64,000 bases of DNA from Castellaniella sp047971665 (GCF_047971665.1 NZ_JBKEAA010000007.1:1-64000); one strand, 5' to 3'. Shown: positions 16,762 through 25,439, counted from the stretch's first letter. The notes: generated from the sequence alone by a model not told the origin. Program-made: numbers and translations.

Positions 16762-19700
16762 CTAGCGCGGCATGGCGGCCCAGGCTTTTTCCAGGCGCTT
16801 GACCGAGACCGGAAAAGGCGTGCGCAGCGCCTGGGCGTAGAGCGCCACACGCAGTTCTTCCAGTTGCCAGCGAAAGGCATCGAGCCGGGCATCGGGCGCG
16901 CCCTTGAGCGCCGCCCTCGCCCGCTGCCAGGGCGTGGTCAGCCGGACAATATCGGCCATCAGGGCGGCATCGCGCGCAGGGTCGGCGCGCAGTTTTTCGA
17001 TCCGCATCTGCGCCGCCTTCAGGTAGCGGGGCAAGTGCCCGAGTTGATCCGGCGGCGTGTCGCGGACGAAAGCGGCGCCTACCAGCGCATCGAGCTGCTG
17101 GCGGATGTCCTGCTGGGCCTGCGGCCAGGGGCGCGCCTGTGGCAGCTTTTTGACCAGGGCGGCGCGCTCGGCCAGGATGACCCCGGCCAGACGCGCCCGT
17201 TCCTGGGCCAGCAGGCCCAAACGCGCGCGGCCCTTGGTGCAACGTTGCTCGAAGGCAGCAGCCTCGCCGGGCCAGGGTTCCATCAGGCAGGCCTGATCCA
17301 GCGCCGCATCGATCAGTTGATCGCGCAGTTCCTGCTGAGTGCCCAGGTCCATGTACAGCAGGCCCATCCGGGTCAGATCCGGCAGGTTTTTTTCCAGGTA
17401 GCGGACCTGTTCGCGCAATGCCAGCCGGAACAGGCGGCGCAGCCCGACGGCGTGCACGCGCCGGGCCTCCTGGGGGTCATCGAACACATCCAGGTCGCAG
17501 GCTTCACCGCGATCGCGCAGGGCCGGGTAGCCGATCAGCGACTGCCCGCCGCGCTGGATTTCCAGCAATTCCGGCAGCTCCCCGAACGTCCAGGCGGTCA
17601 GCCCCTCGTGATCCAGGACTCGGGATGCCTGCTGATCACGGGCCGCCAGCTGCTGGAAGGAGGCCTGGGCCTGACGACCGTGCTCGGCGCGCAACTGGTC
17701 CAGGTTGCGTCCCCCGGACAACATGCGGCCGTGCTCATCGACGACCTTGAAATTCATGAACAGGTGGGGCGGCAGGGTTTCCAGCTTGAAGTCGGTCACC
17801 TGAACCCGCACCCGGCATTGCGCCCAGACATCCTCCGCCAGCGCATCCAGCAACCCCATGCCGGGATCGGCGGAGCGATCGAACCAGCGTTCATGGAACC
17901 CGGCCGCATAATCGGGCAGCGGCACACAGTGGCGGCGCAATTTTTGCGGCAACGATTTGAGCAGCAGCAGCGCCTTTTCCTTGAGCATGCCCGGCACCAG
18001 CCACTCGCAGCGCGCGGCATCGATCTGGTTGAGCGCGAAAAGCGGCACAGTCAGCGTCATGCCATCGCGTGGCGAACCTGGCTCGAAATGATAGTCCACG
18101 GCCAGTTCGGTGCCCGCCCAGTCCAGCCGTCGGGGAAACACCTCGGTGGTGACCCCCGCCGCGTCATGGCGCATGAGTTCGTCGCGACTGAGCTTCAGCG
18201 ACGCGGCGGCCTCGGGCGCCAGCCCCTTAAACCAGGCCTCCAGCGTGGCCGTCTGGCACACATCCTCGGGAATCTGCCGATCATAGAATGCATGGATCAG
18301 GGCATCGTCCACCAGGATGTCCGGACGGCGGCTCTGGTGCTCCAGCCGCTCGATGGATGTGATCAACCGCCGGTTGTGCGCGATGAAAGGCAGTTTGCTG
18401 TCAATGTCGCCCGGCACCAGCGCATCACGGATGAAGATTTCCCGCGCGGCCTTGGAATCGATACGGCCATAATGCACGCGACGGCCGGAGTACACCGGCA
18501 GACCGTGCACGGTGCCACGCTCGTTGGCCACGACCTGACCGGCCTTTTTTTCCCAGCGGGGGTCGGACCAGGCGCGCTTGAGCAGATGCGCCCCCGCCCG
18601 CTCGACCCAGGTCGGTTCGACCTGCGCCACACAGCGGGCATACAGCCGGGTGGTCTCCACCAGTTCGGCCGCCAGCACCCAGCGCCCGGCCTTCTTCTGC
18701 AACGGCGAGCCCGGATGAATGGCAAAGCGGATGTCGTGCGCCCCCTGGTACAGGCCGCCATCCTCGGATTTCATGCCGATGTTGCCCAGCAACCCCGCGA
18801 GCAGCGCCATGTGGACCTGCTCGCGCGTCGCCGGGGTCGGATTCAGCCGCCAGCCCTGTTCGCGCGCCAGGGTCAGCAACTGCGTGTGCGTGTCGTGCCA
18901 TTCGCGCAGACGCACGGGCGAGAGGAATCTGGCGCGGATCTGATCCACCAGCTTGCGTTGAGAGGCCTTGTGCGCGACCTGCTCGCCATACCACTGCCAG
19001 AGTTTCAGCCAGGCGAGGAATTCGGACTGCTTGTCGTTGAACCGGGCATGCGCATTGTCCGCGGCCTCGCGCGCCTGCATGGGGCGGTCGCGCGGGTCCT
19101 GGACGGACAGCGCCGAGGCAATGACGAGGATTTCTGTCAGGCACTGTTGTTCGTGCGCGGCGAAGATCATGCGCGCAATGCGCGGATCGACCGGCAGCCG
19201 CGCCAGCGCCCGGCCCACCGGGGTCAGGCGGTTGCGCTCATCGAGCGCGCCGAGCTCCTGCAACAGATGGTAGCCATCGGCCACGGCGCGGCCCGTGGGG
19301 GGCTCGACGAAAGGAAAGGCCTCGATGTCGTCCAGCCTCAGCGATTTCATCCGCAGGATGACCGCCGCCAGAGACGAACGCAGGATTTCCGGATCGGTAA
19401 AGGCGGGCCGCTGCTTGAAATCCGCCTCGGCATACAGCCGGACGCACACCCCCGGCCCCAGGCGGCCGCAGCGGCCGGCGCGCTGGTTGGCCGAGGCCTG
19501 GCTGATGGGCTCGATGCGCAGCTGCTCGACCTTGCTGCGCCAGGAATAACGCTTGATGCGCGCCAGACCGCTGTCCACGACATAGCGGATGCCCGGCACC
19601 GTGAGTGAGGTCTCGGCCACGTTGGTGGCCAGCACGATGCGTCGGGCGTTGCCGCGAGGATGGAAGATCTGTTCCTGCTCCGCGCGCGACAGGCGCGCAT

Positions 19701-20637
19701 AGAGCGGCAGCACCAGGGCACCGACCGGATGCCGCTTGCGCAAGGCCTCGGCGCATTCACGGATTTCGCGCTCGCCGGGCAAAAAAACCAGCACATCGCC
19801 CGGACCGTGACGGGCGCACTCGTCCACACCATCCACCACGGCATCGACCAGATCGCGTTCCTCGTCGCCCTGCCTGGGTTTGCGCCCGGCGGGCCCCGCT
19901 TCGTCCGCGTCCTGTTGCACGGGACGGTAACGCAATTCCACCGGGAACAGGCGGCCCGAGACCTGGATGACCGGCGCGGGCCGGCCCGGCGCGCCGAAAT
20001 GCCGGGCAAACCGGTCGGCGTCGATGGTGGCCGAAGTGATGATCAGCTTCAGATCCTGGCGGCGCGCCAGCAGGCGCTTGAGAAACCCCAGCAGGAAATC
20101 GATGTTCAGGCTGCGCTCGTGCGCCTCGTCGATGATCAGGGTGTCGTAGCGGCGCAGCAACGGATCACGCTGGGTTTCGGCCAGCAGGATGCCGTCGGTC
20201 ATCAATTTGATGGCCGTGGTCGGACCGGCACGCTCGGAAAAGCGGATCTGGTAGCCGACCCAGTCACCGATTTCCGTGCGCAATTCCTCGGCGACCCGCT
20301 GGGCAACCGAGGTCGCGGCCAGTCGCCGGGGCTGGGTATGGCCGATCATCCCACGACGGCCCCGCCCCAGTTCCAGGCAGATCTTGGGCAACTGGGTCGT
20401 CTTGCCCGACCCGGTCTCGCCGCAGACGATGACGACGGGATGGTCGGCAATGGCGCGCGCAATATTCTGACGGCAGGCGCTGACGGGCAGGTCTTCCGGA
20501 TATTGGATGGGCGGCAGGGGACGATCACCGGCGCCGGAGGCGGGGCGGGACGAAACGGATCGGGCGGGCATCCGGCGGGCCGGCTGCGATGGATTTTCTG
20601 GCAAAACGTCGGATTCCACAGGGGAGATGAGTCGCAC
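16762..20637 (-). CDS. hrpA: ATP-dependent RNA helicase HrpA
   Basis: 1291-residue DEAH-box helicase. Walker A is GETGSGKTTQLPK near residue 69, the DEAH box is IIDEAHERSLN near 165, SAT is in IITSATID, and motif VI is QRAGRCGR. These are followed by the HA2, OB and long C-terminal DUF3418 regions typical of HrpA. The family helps to rescue stalled or colliding ribosomes in E. coli. The start is taken as GTG at 20637; internal ATG codons a few dozen residues later, still before the helicase core, are possible alternatives. Divergent from argA, and it heads the run that continues into dnaE. Confidence 0.92.
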   Translation of the reverse strand: MRLISPVESDVLPENPSQPARRMPARSVSSRPASGAGDRPLPPIQYPEDLPVSACRQNIARAIADHPVVIVCGETGSGKTTQLPKICLELGRGRRGMIGHTQPRRLAATSVAQRVAEELRTEIGDWVGYQIRFSERAGPTTAIKLMTDGILLAETQRDPLLRRYDTLIIDEAHERSLNIDFLLGFLKRLLARRQDLKLIITSATIDADRFARHFGAPGRPAPVIQVSGRLFPVELRYRPVQQDADEAGPAGRKPRQGDEERDLVDAVVDGVDECARHGPGDVLVFLPGEREIRECAEALRKRHPVGALVLPLYARLSRAEQEQIFHPRGNARRIVLATNVAETSLTVPGIRYVVDSGLARIKRYSWRSKVEQLRIEPISQASANQRAGRCGRLGPGVCVRLYAEADFKQRPAFTDPEILRSSLAAVILRMKSLRLDDIEAFPFVEPPTGRAVADGYHLLQELGALDERNRLTPVGRALARLPVDPRIARMIFAAHEQQCLTEILVIASALSVQDPRDRPMQAREAADNAHARFNDKQSEFLAWLKLWQWYGEQVAHKASQRKLVDQIRARFLSPVRLREWHDTHTQLLTLAREQGWRLNPTPATREQVHMALLAGLLGNIGMKSEDGGLYQGAHDIRFAIHPGSPLQKKAGRWVLAAELVETTRLYARCVAQVEPTWVERAGAHLLKRAWSDPRWEKKAGQVVANERGTVHGLPVYSGRRVHYGRIDSKAAREIFIRDALVPGDIDSKLPFIAHNRRLITSIERLEHQSRRPDILVDDALIHAFYDRQIPEDVCQTATLEAWFKGLAPEAAASLKLSRDELMRHDAAGVTTEVFPRRLDWAGTELAVDYHFEPGSPRDGMTLTVPLFALNQIDAARCEWLVPGMLKEKALLLLKSLPQKLRRHCVPLPDYAAGFHERWFDRSADPGMGLLDALAEDVWAQCRVRVQVTDFKLETLPPHLFMNFKVVDEHGRMLSGGRNLDQLRAEHGRQAQASFQQLAARDQQASRVLDHEGLTAWTFGELPELLEIQRGGQSLIGYPALRDRGEACDLDVFDDPQEARRVHAVGLRRLFRLALREQVRYLEKNLPDLTRMGLLYMDLGTQQELRDQLIDAALDQACLMEPWPGEAAAFEQRCTKGRARLGLLAQERARLAGVILAERAALVKKLPQARPWPQAQQDIRQQLDALVGAAFVRDTPPDQLGHLPRYLKAAQMRIEKLRADPARDAALMADIVRLTTPWQRARAALKGAPDARLDAFRWQLEELRVALYAQALRTPFPVSVKRLEKAWAAMPR

Positions 20638-20686
20638 TGTCCGCCCGACACCACAGAATACTGTCGGGAAAAGGACAATCGCTCAT

Positions 20687-20692
20687 TATAAT
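20687..20692 (+). promoter_or_regulatory. Consensus -10 box of argA
   Basis: TATAAT at 20687-20692 lies in the 117-base gap between divergent hrpA and argA. The -35 region at 17-base spacing (TCGGGA) is poor. The predicted transcript has about 55 nt before the argA ATG. Confidence 0.5.
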
Positions 20693-20754
20693 TTCGCTAT
20701 TGCAAGAAACCGCCCACCGATCACGCCCTCCAGGATCCCGAGCCGCCATCTGCC

Positions 20755-22110
20755 ATGAGTTCCGCCGAAATCGACACCTATTCCGCCCAGAACGCTCCAG
20801 AATTCGCTGCGGCCCAGTTCGTACGATGGTTTCGCGAGGTTGCGCCCTATGTGCATGATTTCCGGGGCAAGACGTTCGTCGTGGCCTTTGGCGGCGAATT
20901 GATCGAGGACGGCGGCCTGGAGGATCTGGTTGCCGACCTGTCACTGCTGTCGGCCCTGGGGGTCAAGCTGGTCCTGGTGCATGGATCGCGCCCTCAGGTC
21001 AACGAACAGCTGCACCTGAAAGGCCACACCACCCAGTTCGGCCGCGGCACGGAGCCCACCAGCCCGGAGGCTCTGGAATGCGCCAAGGAGGCCGCTGGCG
21101 AAATCCGCCTGGACATCGAGGCCGCCTTCAGCCAGGGGCTGCCCAATACGCCCATGTCGCATGCCAAGATTCGCGTGATCTCGGGCAATTTCGTCACCGC
21201 GCGCCCGGTCGGAGTGATCGATGGCGTGGACTATCGGCGCGCCGGCACGGTGCGCAAGCTCGATATCGACGCAATGCGCAACGTCATCAGCCAGGGAGCC
21301 ATCGTGCTGCTCTCGCCGCTGGGCTTTTCTCCCACCGGTGAAGCCTTCAACCTGGCCATGGAGGACCTGGCCACCAACGCCGCCGTGGCCTTGCGCGCCG
21401 AAAAGCTGATTTTCCTGACCAAGAACCGCACCGTCACCGAGACCGACGGCTCCGTGGACACGGAGCTGGCCCGCAAGGATGCCGACGACCTGCTCGCCCA
21501 GGACGTGCTGGACGAGGACACTTCCGCCTTCCTGCGCCATGCCTCCCTGGCGGTCAAGCGCGGCGTGGCGCGCGCGCATCTGGTGCCCTACACCATGGAC
21601 GGCAGCATCCTGCTGGAGATCTTCACCCACGACGGGATCGGGACCATGGTGGTCGAGGACACGCTCGATGATCTGAGGCCCGCCGGGGCCGATGACGTGG
21701 GCGCCATCGTCCAGTTGATCGAACCCCTCGAGACCGACGGTACCCTGGTGCCGCGTGGGCGCGCGGTGATCGAGCGCGACGTCGAGAAATTCACCGTGCT
21801 GGAACACGACGGCGTGATCTACGGCTGCGTGGCCCTGATCCCCTATCTGGAAGACAGCATGGCCGAAATGGCCTGCCTGATCGTACATCCCGAATGGCAG
21901 GGCACGGGCGATGGTGAAAAACTGCTGCGCCATGCCGAAACCAGCGCCCGCGCCCAGGGCGCCCGGCGCCTGTTCGTCCTGACCACGCGGACTTCGCACT
22001 GGTTCCTGAAGCGCGGCTTCGTTCAGGGCGGCATCTCCGACCTGCCCCACGAAAAACGCGCCCACTACAACCATTCCCGCAACAGCCTGGTCTTCATCAA
22101 GCGGTTATGA
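20755..22110 (+). CDS. argA: N-acetylglutamate synthase
   Basis: 451-residue enzyme for the first step of arginine synthesis, acetyl-CoA plus glutamate to N-acetylglutamate. An amino-acid-kinase-like domain (residues of about 25-290, with KLVLVHGSRPQVNEQL) carries the arginine feedback site. A GNAT acetyltransferase domain (about 300-451) has CLIVHPEWQGTGDGEKLL as its acetyl-CoA loop. Length and order are those of classical proteobacterial ArgA. The ATG at 20755 lacks a close Shine-Dalgarno sequence (AGGA lies about 17 bases upstream). The stop overlaps the start of an rmlB-like relic as ATGA, a sign that an operon partner was lost here. Confidence 0.95.
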   Translation: MSSAEIDTYSAQNAPEFAAAQFVRWFREVAPYVHDFRGKTFVVAFGGELIEDGGLEDLVADLSLLSALGVKLVLVHGSRPQVNEQLHLKGHTTQFGRGTEPTSPEALECAKEAAGEIRLDIEAAFSQGLPNTPMSHAKIRVISGNFVTARPVGVIDGVDYRRAGTVRKLDIDAMRNVISQGAIVLLSPLGFSPTGEAFNLAMEDLATNAAVALRAEKLIFLTKNRTVTETDGSVDTELARKDADDLLAQDVLDEDTSAFLRHASLAVKRGVARAHLVPYTMDGSILLEIFTHDGIGTMVVEDTLDDLRPAGADDVGAIVQLIEPLETDGTLVPRGRAVIERDVEKFTVLEHDGVIYGCVALIPYLEDSMAEMACLIVHPEWQGTGDGEKLLRHAETSARAQGARRLFVLTTRTSHWFLKRGFVQGGISDLPHEKRAHYNHSRNSLVFIKRL

Positions 22111-22265
22111 GGATCCTGGTCACGGGAGGCGCCGGCTTCATCGGCTCGGCTCTGATCCGGTGCCTCATCGGTGACACGGCCATCTTCGTGCAGACCCACC
22201 GAGTCCACCAAGCCGCGCGTGCGGCTTGCAAGCCGCTTGGATCTGACCGCCCGACGAGCCCATAA
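22107..22265 (+). pseudogene. Truncated 5' end of an rmlB-like dTDP-glucose 4,6-dehydratase gene
   Basis: From the ATG overlapping the argA stop, the frame reads MRILVTGGAGFIGSAL and continues IRCLIGDTAIFV. This is the NAD-binding start of RmlB/RfbB-type sugar-nucleotide dehydratases, including the GxxGxxG fingerprint. Similarity ends after about 28 codons (near 22190). The following residues are encoded by unrelated DNA and a palindromic repeat, up to a TAA at 22263. The rest of the roughly 350-codon gene is absent. The ATGA junction suggests the intact gene was once co-translated with argA. A functional 52-residue peptide is improbable. Confidence 0.75.
22221..22236. repeat. Palindromic repeat locus A, first CTTGCAAG unit
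   Basis: GCGGCTTGCAAGCCGC is a perfect 16-bp palindrome inside the rmlB relic, followed by TTGGAT. The same 16 bp recur at 22299-22314. It belongs to the family also found near 31717 and 58323. Confidence 0.8.
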
Positions 22266-22298
22266 ATCCTGCGTCAACGGCTGGCCCGCATACACCGC

Positions 22299-22358
22299 GC
22301 GGCTTGCAAGCCGCTTGGATTCGTCCGGCATGGAACAGTCCATTGGGACTGTTCCATG
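22299..22358 (+). repeat. Palindromic repeat locus A, complete two-hairpin unit
   Basis: The 16-bp palindrome GCGGCTTGCAAGCCGC (22299-22314) is followed by TTGGATTCGTCCGG. Next comes a 13-bp perfect stem, CATGGAACAGTCC (22329-22341) with GGACTGTTCCATG (22346-22358), around the loop ATTG. The sequence then reads TCCGGACTCATC. The same two-part arrangement with a changed first palindrome and changed loop occurs at 31717-31776. Transcribed, the second stem would be a strong hairpin between argA and yggX. There is no T-tract, so it is not a canonical terminator. Confidence 0.85.
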
Positions 22359-22412
22359 TCCGGACTCATCTACAATACCGGCTTTCCTTTAGCGATTGCA
22401 CGAGGGGTCGAC

Positions 22413-22685
22413 ATGGCACGCATGATTCAATGTCACAAACTCAAACGCGAGGCCCAGGGCCTGGACTATCCTCCCTACCCTGGCGAGCTGGGTGTGCGCA
22501 TCTGGCGTGAGATTTCCCGGGACGCCTGGGCCAAATGGCTGGACATCCAGACGCGGCTGGTCAACGAAAACCACCTGAGCCTGGCAGAGCCAGAAACCCG
22601 CAAATTCCTGGCCGAACGCATGCAGGCATTCCTGTTCGACGACCAGGATGTCGAGGCCCAGGGCTACGTGCCGCCCTCGGCCTGA
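22413..22685 (+). CDS. yggX: Probable Fe(2+)-trafficking protein YggX
   Basis: 90 residues, the usual YggX length. The start MARMIQCHKLKREAQGLDY contains the conserved Cys7, proposed to matter for iron handling and protection of Fe-S clusters against oxidation. The later RDAWAKWLDIQTRLVNEN and LTEH-like segments are family hallmarks. A longer reading frame begins upstream inside the repeat, but the ATG at 22413 has GAGGGG at good spacing and yields the family N-terminus. A TACAAT (22371-22376) just after the repeat hairpin could be its -10 box. Convergent with phoU, with only 6 bases between the stops. Confidence 0.93.
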   Translation: MARMIQCHKLKREAQGLDYPPYPGELGVRIWREISRDAWAKWLDIQTRLVNENHLSLAEPETRKFLAERMQAFLFDDQDVEAQGYVPPSA

Positions 22686-22691
22686 GCCCGA

Positions 22692-23432
22692 TCAGTCACG
22701 CGGCGCCTCGGAGGCTTCGCGGCGCGGCTCCAGCGGCTCGCCTCGTGCCAGTCGCTCTGTATTGGAGACCCCCGTGTGGCGCACATCGTCACCGCGCACC
22801 ATGTAGATGACCCGCTCGGCCATGTTCTTTGCATGGTCGCCGATACGCTCGAGCGCGCGGGCGATGAAGATCAGATCGATGGATCGTGAGATCGTGCGCG
22901 GATCCTCGATCATGTAGGTGATGATGTGGCGCAGCGAGGCCTTCCATTCCTTGTCCACGTCCTTGTCGTTGCGCACGACCTGAGCAGCGGCGACGGGATC
23001 CTCCCGGGCGAAGGCATCCAGCGCCGCGCGGATCATGCCGGCCACCGCGTCGGCCATGTGCCGCAATTCGACCACCGGTTCGTAGGACGTATCAGCCTCA
23101 TGGAGACGGCGGGCGACCTTGGCGATCTTTTCGGCCTCGTCGCCGCAACGCTCCATGTCGGTCAGCATCTTGGACACCGACAGCAGCAGGCGCAGATCCC
23201 CCGCCGTGGGCTGATTGCGGGCGATCAGCTGGCTGATGCGCCCATCGATGTCGATCTCGAGCTGATTGACCTGCCGCTCGTGCTCGCGAACCCGGTCCAC
23301 CAGTTGCAGCTCGCCCCTGGACAGGGCGCGGATGCCATCCAGCACCATGGACTCGACCAGCCCGCCCATCTGCAGAAACATGGAGCGGGTCATTTCGAGT
23401 TCGCTGTGAAATTGCTTGTTGGTGTGTTCCAA
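22692..23432 (-). CDS. phoU: Phosphate transport regulator PhoU
   Basis: 246 residues made of two three-helix PhoU repeats. Landmarks are FLQMGGLVESMVLDGI, NQPTAGDLRLLLSVSKMLTDMERCGDEAEKI (first repeat) and FIARALERIGDHAKNMAE (second repeat), with the acidic/metal-binding E-x3-D/G-D pattern. PhoU represses the Pho regulon through PhoR and the Pst transporter. The start is TTG at 23432 (LEHTNKQF), preceded by AGAGGT at suitable spacing. The open frame upstream has an unrelated sequence. A PHO box and -10 lie upstream (23517-23550). No pstSCAB or phoBR genes are in the window, so phoU is transcribed on its own here. Confidence 0.93.
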   Translation of the reverse strand: MEHTNKQFHSELEMTRSMFLQMGGLVESMVLDGIRALSRGELQLVDRVREHERQVNQLEIDIDGRISQLIARNQPTAGDLRLLLSVSKMLTDMERCGDEAEKIAKVARRLHEADTSYEPVVELRHMADAVAGMIRAALDAFAREDPVAAAQVVRNDKDVDKEWKASLRHIITYMIEDPRTISRSIDLIFIARALERIGDHAKNMAERVIYMVRGDDVRHTGVSNTERLARGEPLEPRREASEAPRD

Positions 23433-23516
23433 TCCGGGACCTCTGTGTGCCTGCGCGCAGGCGCGTTCAACGATCGCAAAGCGTACCATCACGCCTGCTG
23501 CTTGGGAAGGAACCTC

Positions 23517-23550
23517 AGCATAGCAGCGCGATGTGACAGAAACATGACGG
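23517..23550 (-). promoter_or_regulatory. PHO box and -10 box of phoU
   Basis: Reading leftwards on the minus strand, CCGTCAT (23550-23544), GTTT, and CTGTCAC (23539-23533) form two 7-bp half-sites with a 4-base spacer. That is the PhoB-box layout. TATGCT (23522-23517) follows exactly 10 bases later, where PhoB-activated promoters have their -10. Transcription would start near 23510, about 80 nt before the TTG start of phoU. Confidence 0.65.
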
Positions 23551-23604
23551 TCGCCGCCGCGTCAGGGCGCTTCCGTCCCGATGCGGCCGGCCGCATCGAC
23601 CGGA

Positions 23605-24291
23605 TCAGTCGCGCAGCTCCAGCCGCGCCACGCCGGTCCGCCCCGCCACCAGCGCCACCTGGGCTCCAGAAATCGCAAACAGGCCGCAGCAGACCACGCC
23701 CGGGATATTGTTGAGCACCGCCTCGAATTCCGCCGGATCGCCATAGCGCAGGCCGGAGACATCCAGAATCTGATGACCGTTGTCCGTGGTGAAGCCCTCG
23801 CGCAGGCGTGGCTGCCCGCCCAATTGGCGGACCTCTCGGGCGACGGCCTCGCGCGCCAAGGGAATGACCTCGATCGGCAGCGGAAAGCCGCCCAGCTGCT
23901 CAACCAGCTTGGTTTCATCCACGATGCAGACAAAGCGATCAGCCACGGAAGCCACGATTTTCTCGCGCGTCAGCGCGCCGCCGCCGCCCTTGATCATATT
24001 CAATTGATGGTCGATCTCATCGGCGCCATCCACGTACAGGGCCAGCGAGCTCACCTCGTTCAGGTCCAGCACCGGAATGCCTGCCGCTGCCAGGCGGCGC
24101 GTGCTGCGCTCCGAGCTCGATACCGCCGCGCGAAAGGCCTGGCGATGCGGGGCGAGCAGATCGATGAAGCGATCCACGGTCGATCCTGTCCCCACACCCA
24201 GGATGCTGTCGGGTTGCAGCTGGGGCAGCACATCGTCGAGGGCGGCTCGGGCCGCCTGTTGCTTGAGTTCGTCCTGTGTGAGCATGGGCAT
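23605..24291 (-). CDS. rpiA: Ribose-5-phosphate isomerase A
   Basis: 228-residue enzyme interconverting ribose 5-phosphate and ribulose 5-phosphate. Motifs: GVGTGSTVDRFID (phosphate-binding loop), YVDGADEID (catalytic Asp region) and KGGGGALTREKI. The Glu base lies in this active-site set, and IVDETKLV follows. Length matches RpiA (about 220). Two possible ATGs six bases apart (24291 and 24285) bracket the start. A TACAAT at 24325-24320 with GTGACA 19 bases upstream is a candidate promoter with a slightly long spacer. Divergent from the EcsC-family gene. Confidence 0.96.
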   Translation of the reverse strand: MPMLTQDELKQQAARAALDDVLPQLQPDSILGVGTGSTVDRFIDLLAPHRQAFRAAVSSSERSTRRLAAAGIPVLDLNEVSSLALYVDGADEIDHQLNMIKGGGGALTREKIVASVADRFVCIVDETKLVEQLGGFPLPIEVIPLAREAVAREVRQLGGQPRLREGFTTDNGHQILDVSGLRYGDPAEFEAVLNNIPGVVCCGLFAISGAQVALVAGRTGVARLELRD

Positions 24292-24504
24292 CTATATCCA
24301 GTGAAGTCGGCAAGGCCGTATTGTAATGTTCCCCTTTCGGGCGCTGTCACGTCCCTCTTCCGGGAGCGGCCACGAGGTCTTTCTGCCGGGCCGCATCAGA
24401 ACGGACCGCCGGAGCAACAAGACGCGCGCACCGCGCCCGCACGTTCGAGCGCGCGCGTTCCGTTCGATAATAGCCCCGTGTTCATGCAAATCCCAAGATG
24501 CCCG

Positions 24505-25314
24505 ATGAATGCCCCCATGCTCACCGCTGCCGACCACGAAGCACTGCGACAAGCCCATGCCCTGTTGGAAAATCCTGGGCTGGCCGCGCGCCTCACCAAC
24601 CTGGTCGGCTCACCCGTCGAAAGATTCCTGGGCAAGCTGCCCGAAAGCTGGAATGCCCAGCTCGGCCAGGTCACCCGGCTTGCCCTGAGCAAGGCCGCCG
24701 ACGCCGCGCTGTTCACCCTGAACGACAAGCCCGCAGACCAGAGCTCGAACTGGTGGCACAAGATCGGTGCAGCCGCCTCTGGAGGCGTGGGCGGATTCTT
24801 CGGTCTGGCCGGGCTGGCGGTGGAACTGCCGATCTCCACCACGATCATGATGCGTTCGATCGCCGACATTGCCCGCAGCGAAGGCGAGTCGCTCGCCGAT
24901 CCCGATACCCGGCTGGCCTGCCTGGAAGTCTTCGCCCTGGGCGGCAAACATGCCTCGGACGACGGCGCGGAAAGCGGCTATTACGTTGTGCGCGCGGCGC
25001 TGGCGCGCGCCATCAGCCAGGCCGCCGAATATGCAGCGGGCAACATTGCCGTTGAAAAAGCAGCGCCTCCCGCCCTGATGCGCCTGATCACCCTGGTGGC
25101 CGAACGCTTCGGCATCCAGATCACGGAAAAAGCCGCCGCCCAGGCCGTCCCCGCCATCGGCGCAGCTGGCGGCGCCCTGATCAACACCCTGTTCATCGAT
25201 CACTTTCAGGACATGGCCCGGGGACATTTCATTGTCCGCCGCCTGGACCGGTGCTATGGCGAGGCAACGGTGCGCCAGGTCTACGAAAATCTGAGCAAGG
25301 AAAGAGACTCCTGA
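24505..25314 (+). CDS. EcsC-family protein
   Basis: 269 residues. A central glycine/alanine-rich hydrophobic stretch (AASGGVGGFFGLAGLAVELPISTTIMMRSIADIA, about residues 90-125) and a second one near residues 210-235 (AVPAIGAAGGALINTLFIDHF) are typical of the EcsC family. The family's biochemical role is not known, and membrane association is likely. The open frame extends far upstream, antisense to rpiA, so the start is uncertain. ATG 24505 is chosen as the first methionine near a plausible leader; ATG 24484 and 24517 are alternatives, none with a strong Shine-Dalgarno sequence. Confidence 0.72.
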   Translation: MNAPMLTAADHEALRQAHALLENPGLAARLTNLVGSPVERFLGKLPESWNAQLGQVTRLALSKAADAALFTLNDKPADQSSNWWHKIGAAASGGVGGFFGLAGLAVELPISTTIMMRSIADIARSEGESLADPDTRLACLEVFALGGKHASDDGAESGYYVVRAALARAISQAAEYAAGNIAVEKAAPPALMRLITLVAERFGIQITEKAAAQAVPAIGAAGGALINTLFIDHFQDMARGHFIVRRLDRCYGEATVRQVYENLSKERDS

Positions 25315-25439
25315 TTTAAAAAGAAAAAATCGGTTTCTTCCGCTGTTCCGGCTGCCCACCGGCGTGGATCGCGCAAGAGAATCCAAATTTTTTGCCACAA
25401 ATTTGCAATAATTCAGCGTCTCCCGAACACTCCAATATC

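Noticed and set aside
15676..19608. A 1310-codon open frame on the plus strand, antisense to dnaE and hrpA
   Set aside because: It crosses the boundary between two certain genes, its protein has no family motifs, and it is rich in the residues expected from the mirror of GC-rich codons. A shadow frame.
22329..22358. The 13-bp hairpin as an intrinsic terminator of argA
   Set aside because: There is no T-tract on either side, and the identical stem with the same flanks recurs at another locus, so it is better described as a repeat element.
22221..22358. CRISPR-like array
   Set aside because: Only two copies, palindromic, without uniform spacers, and no cas genes anywhere in the window.
24466..24471. 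GATAAT as a promoter for the EcsC-family gene
   Set aside because: No acceptable -35, and the gene's start is itself uncertain.
23581..24504. N-terminal extension of the EcsC-family gene by 308 codons
   Set aside because: It runs antisense through rpiA, which has intact catalytic motifs.
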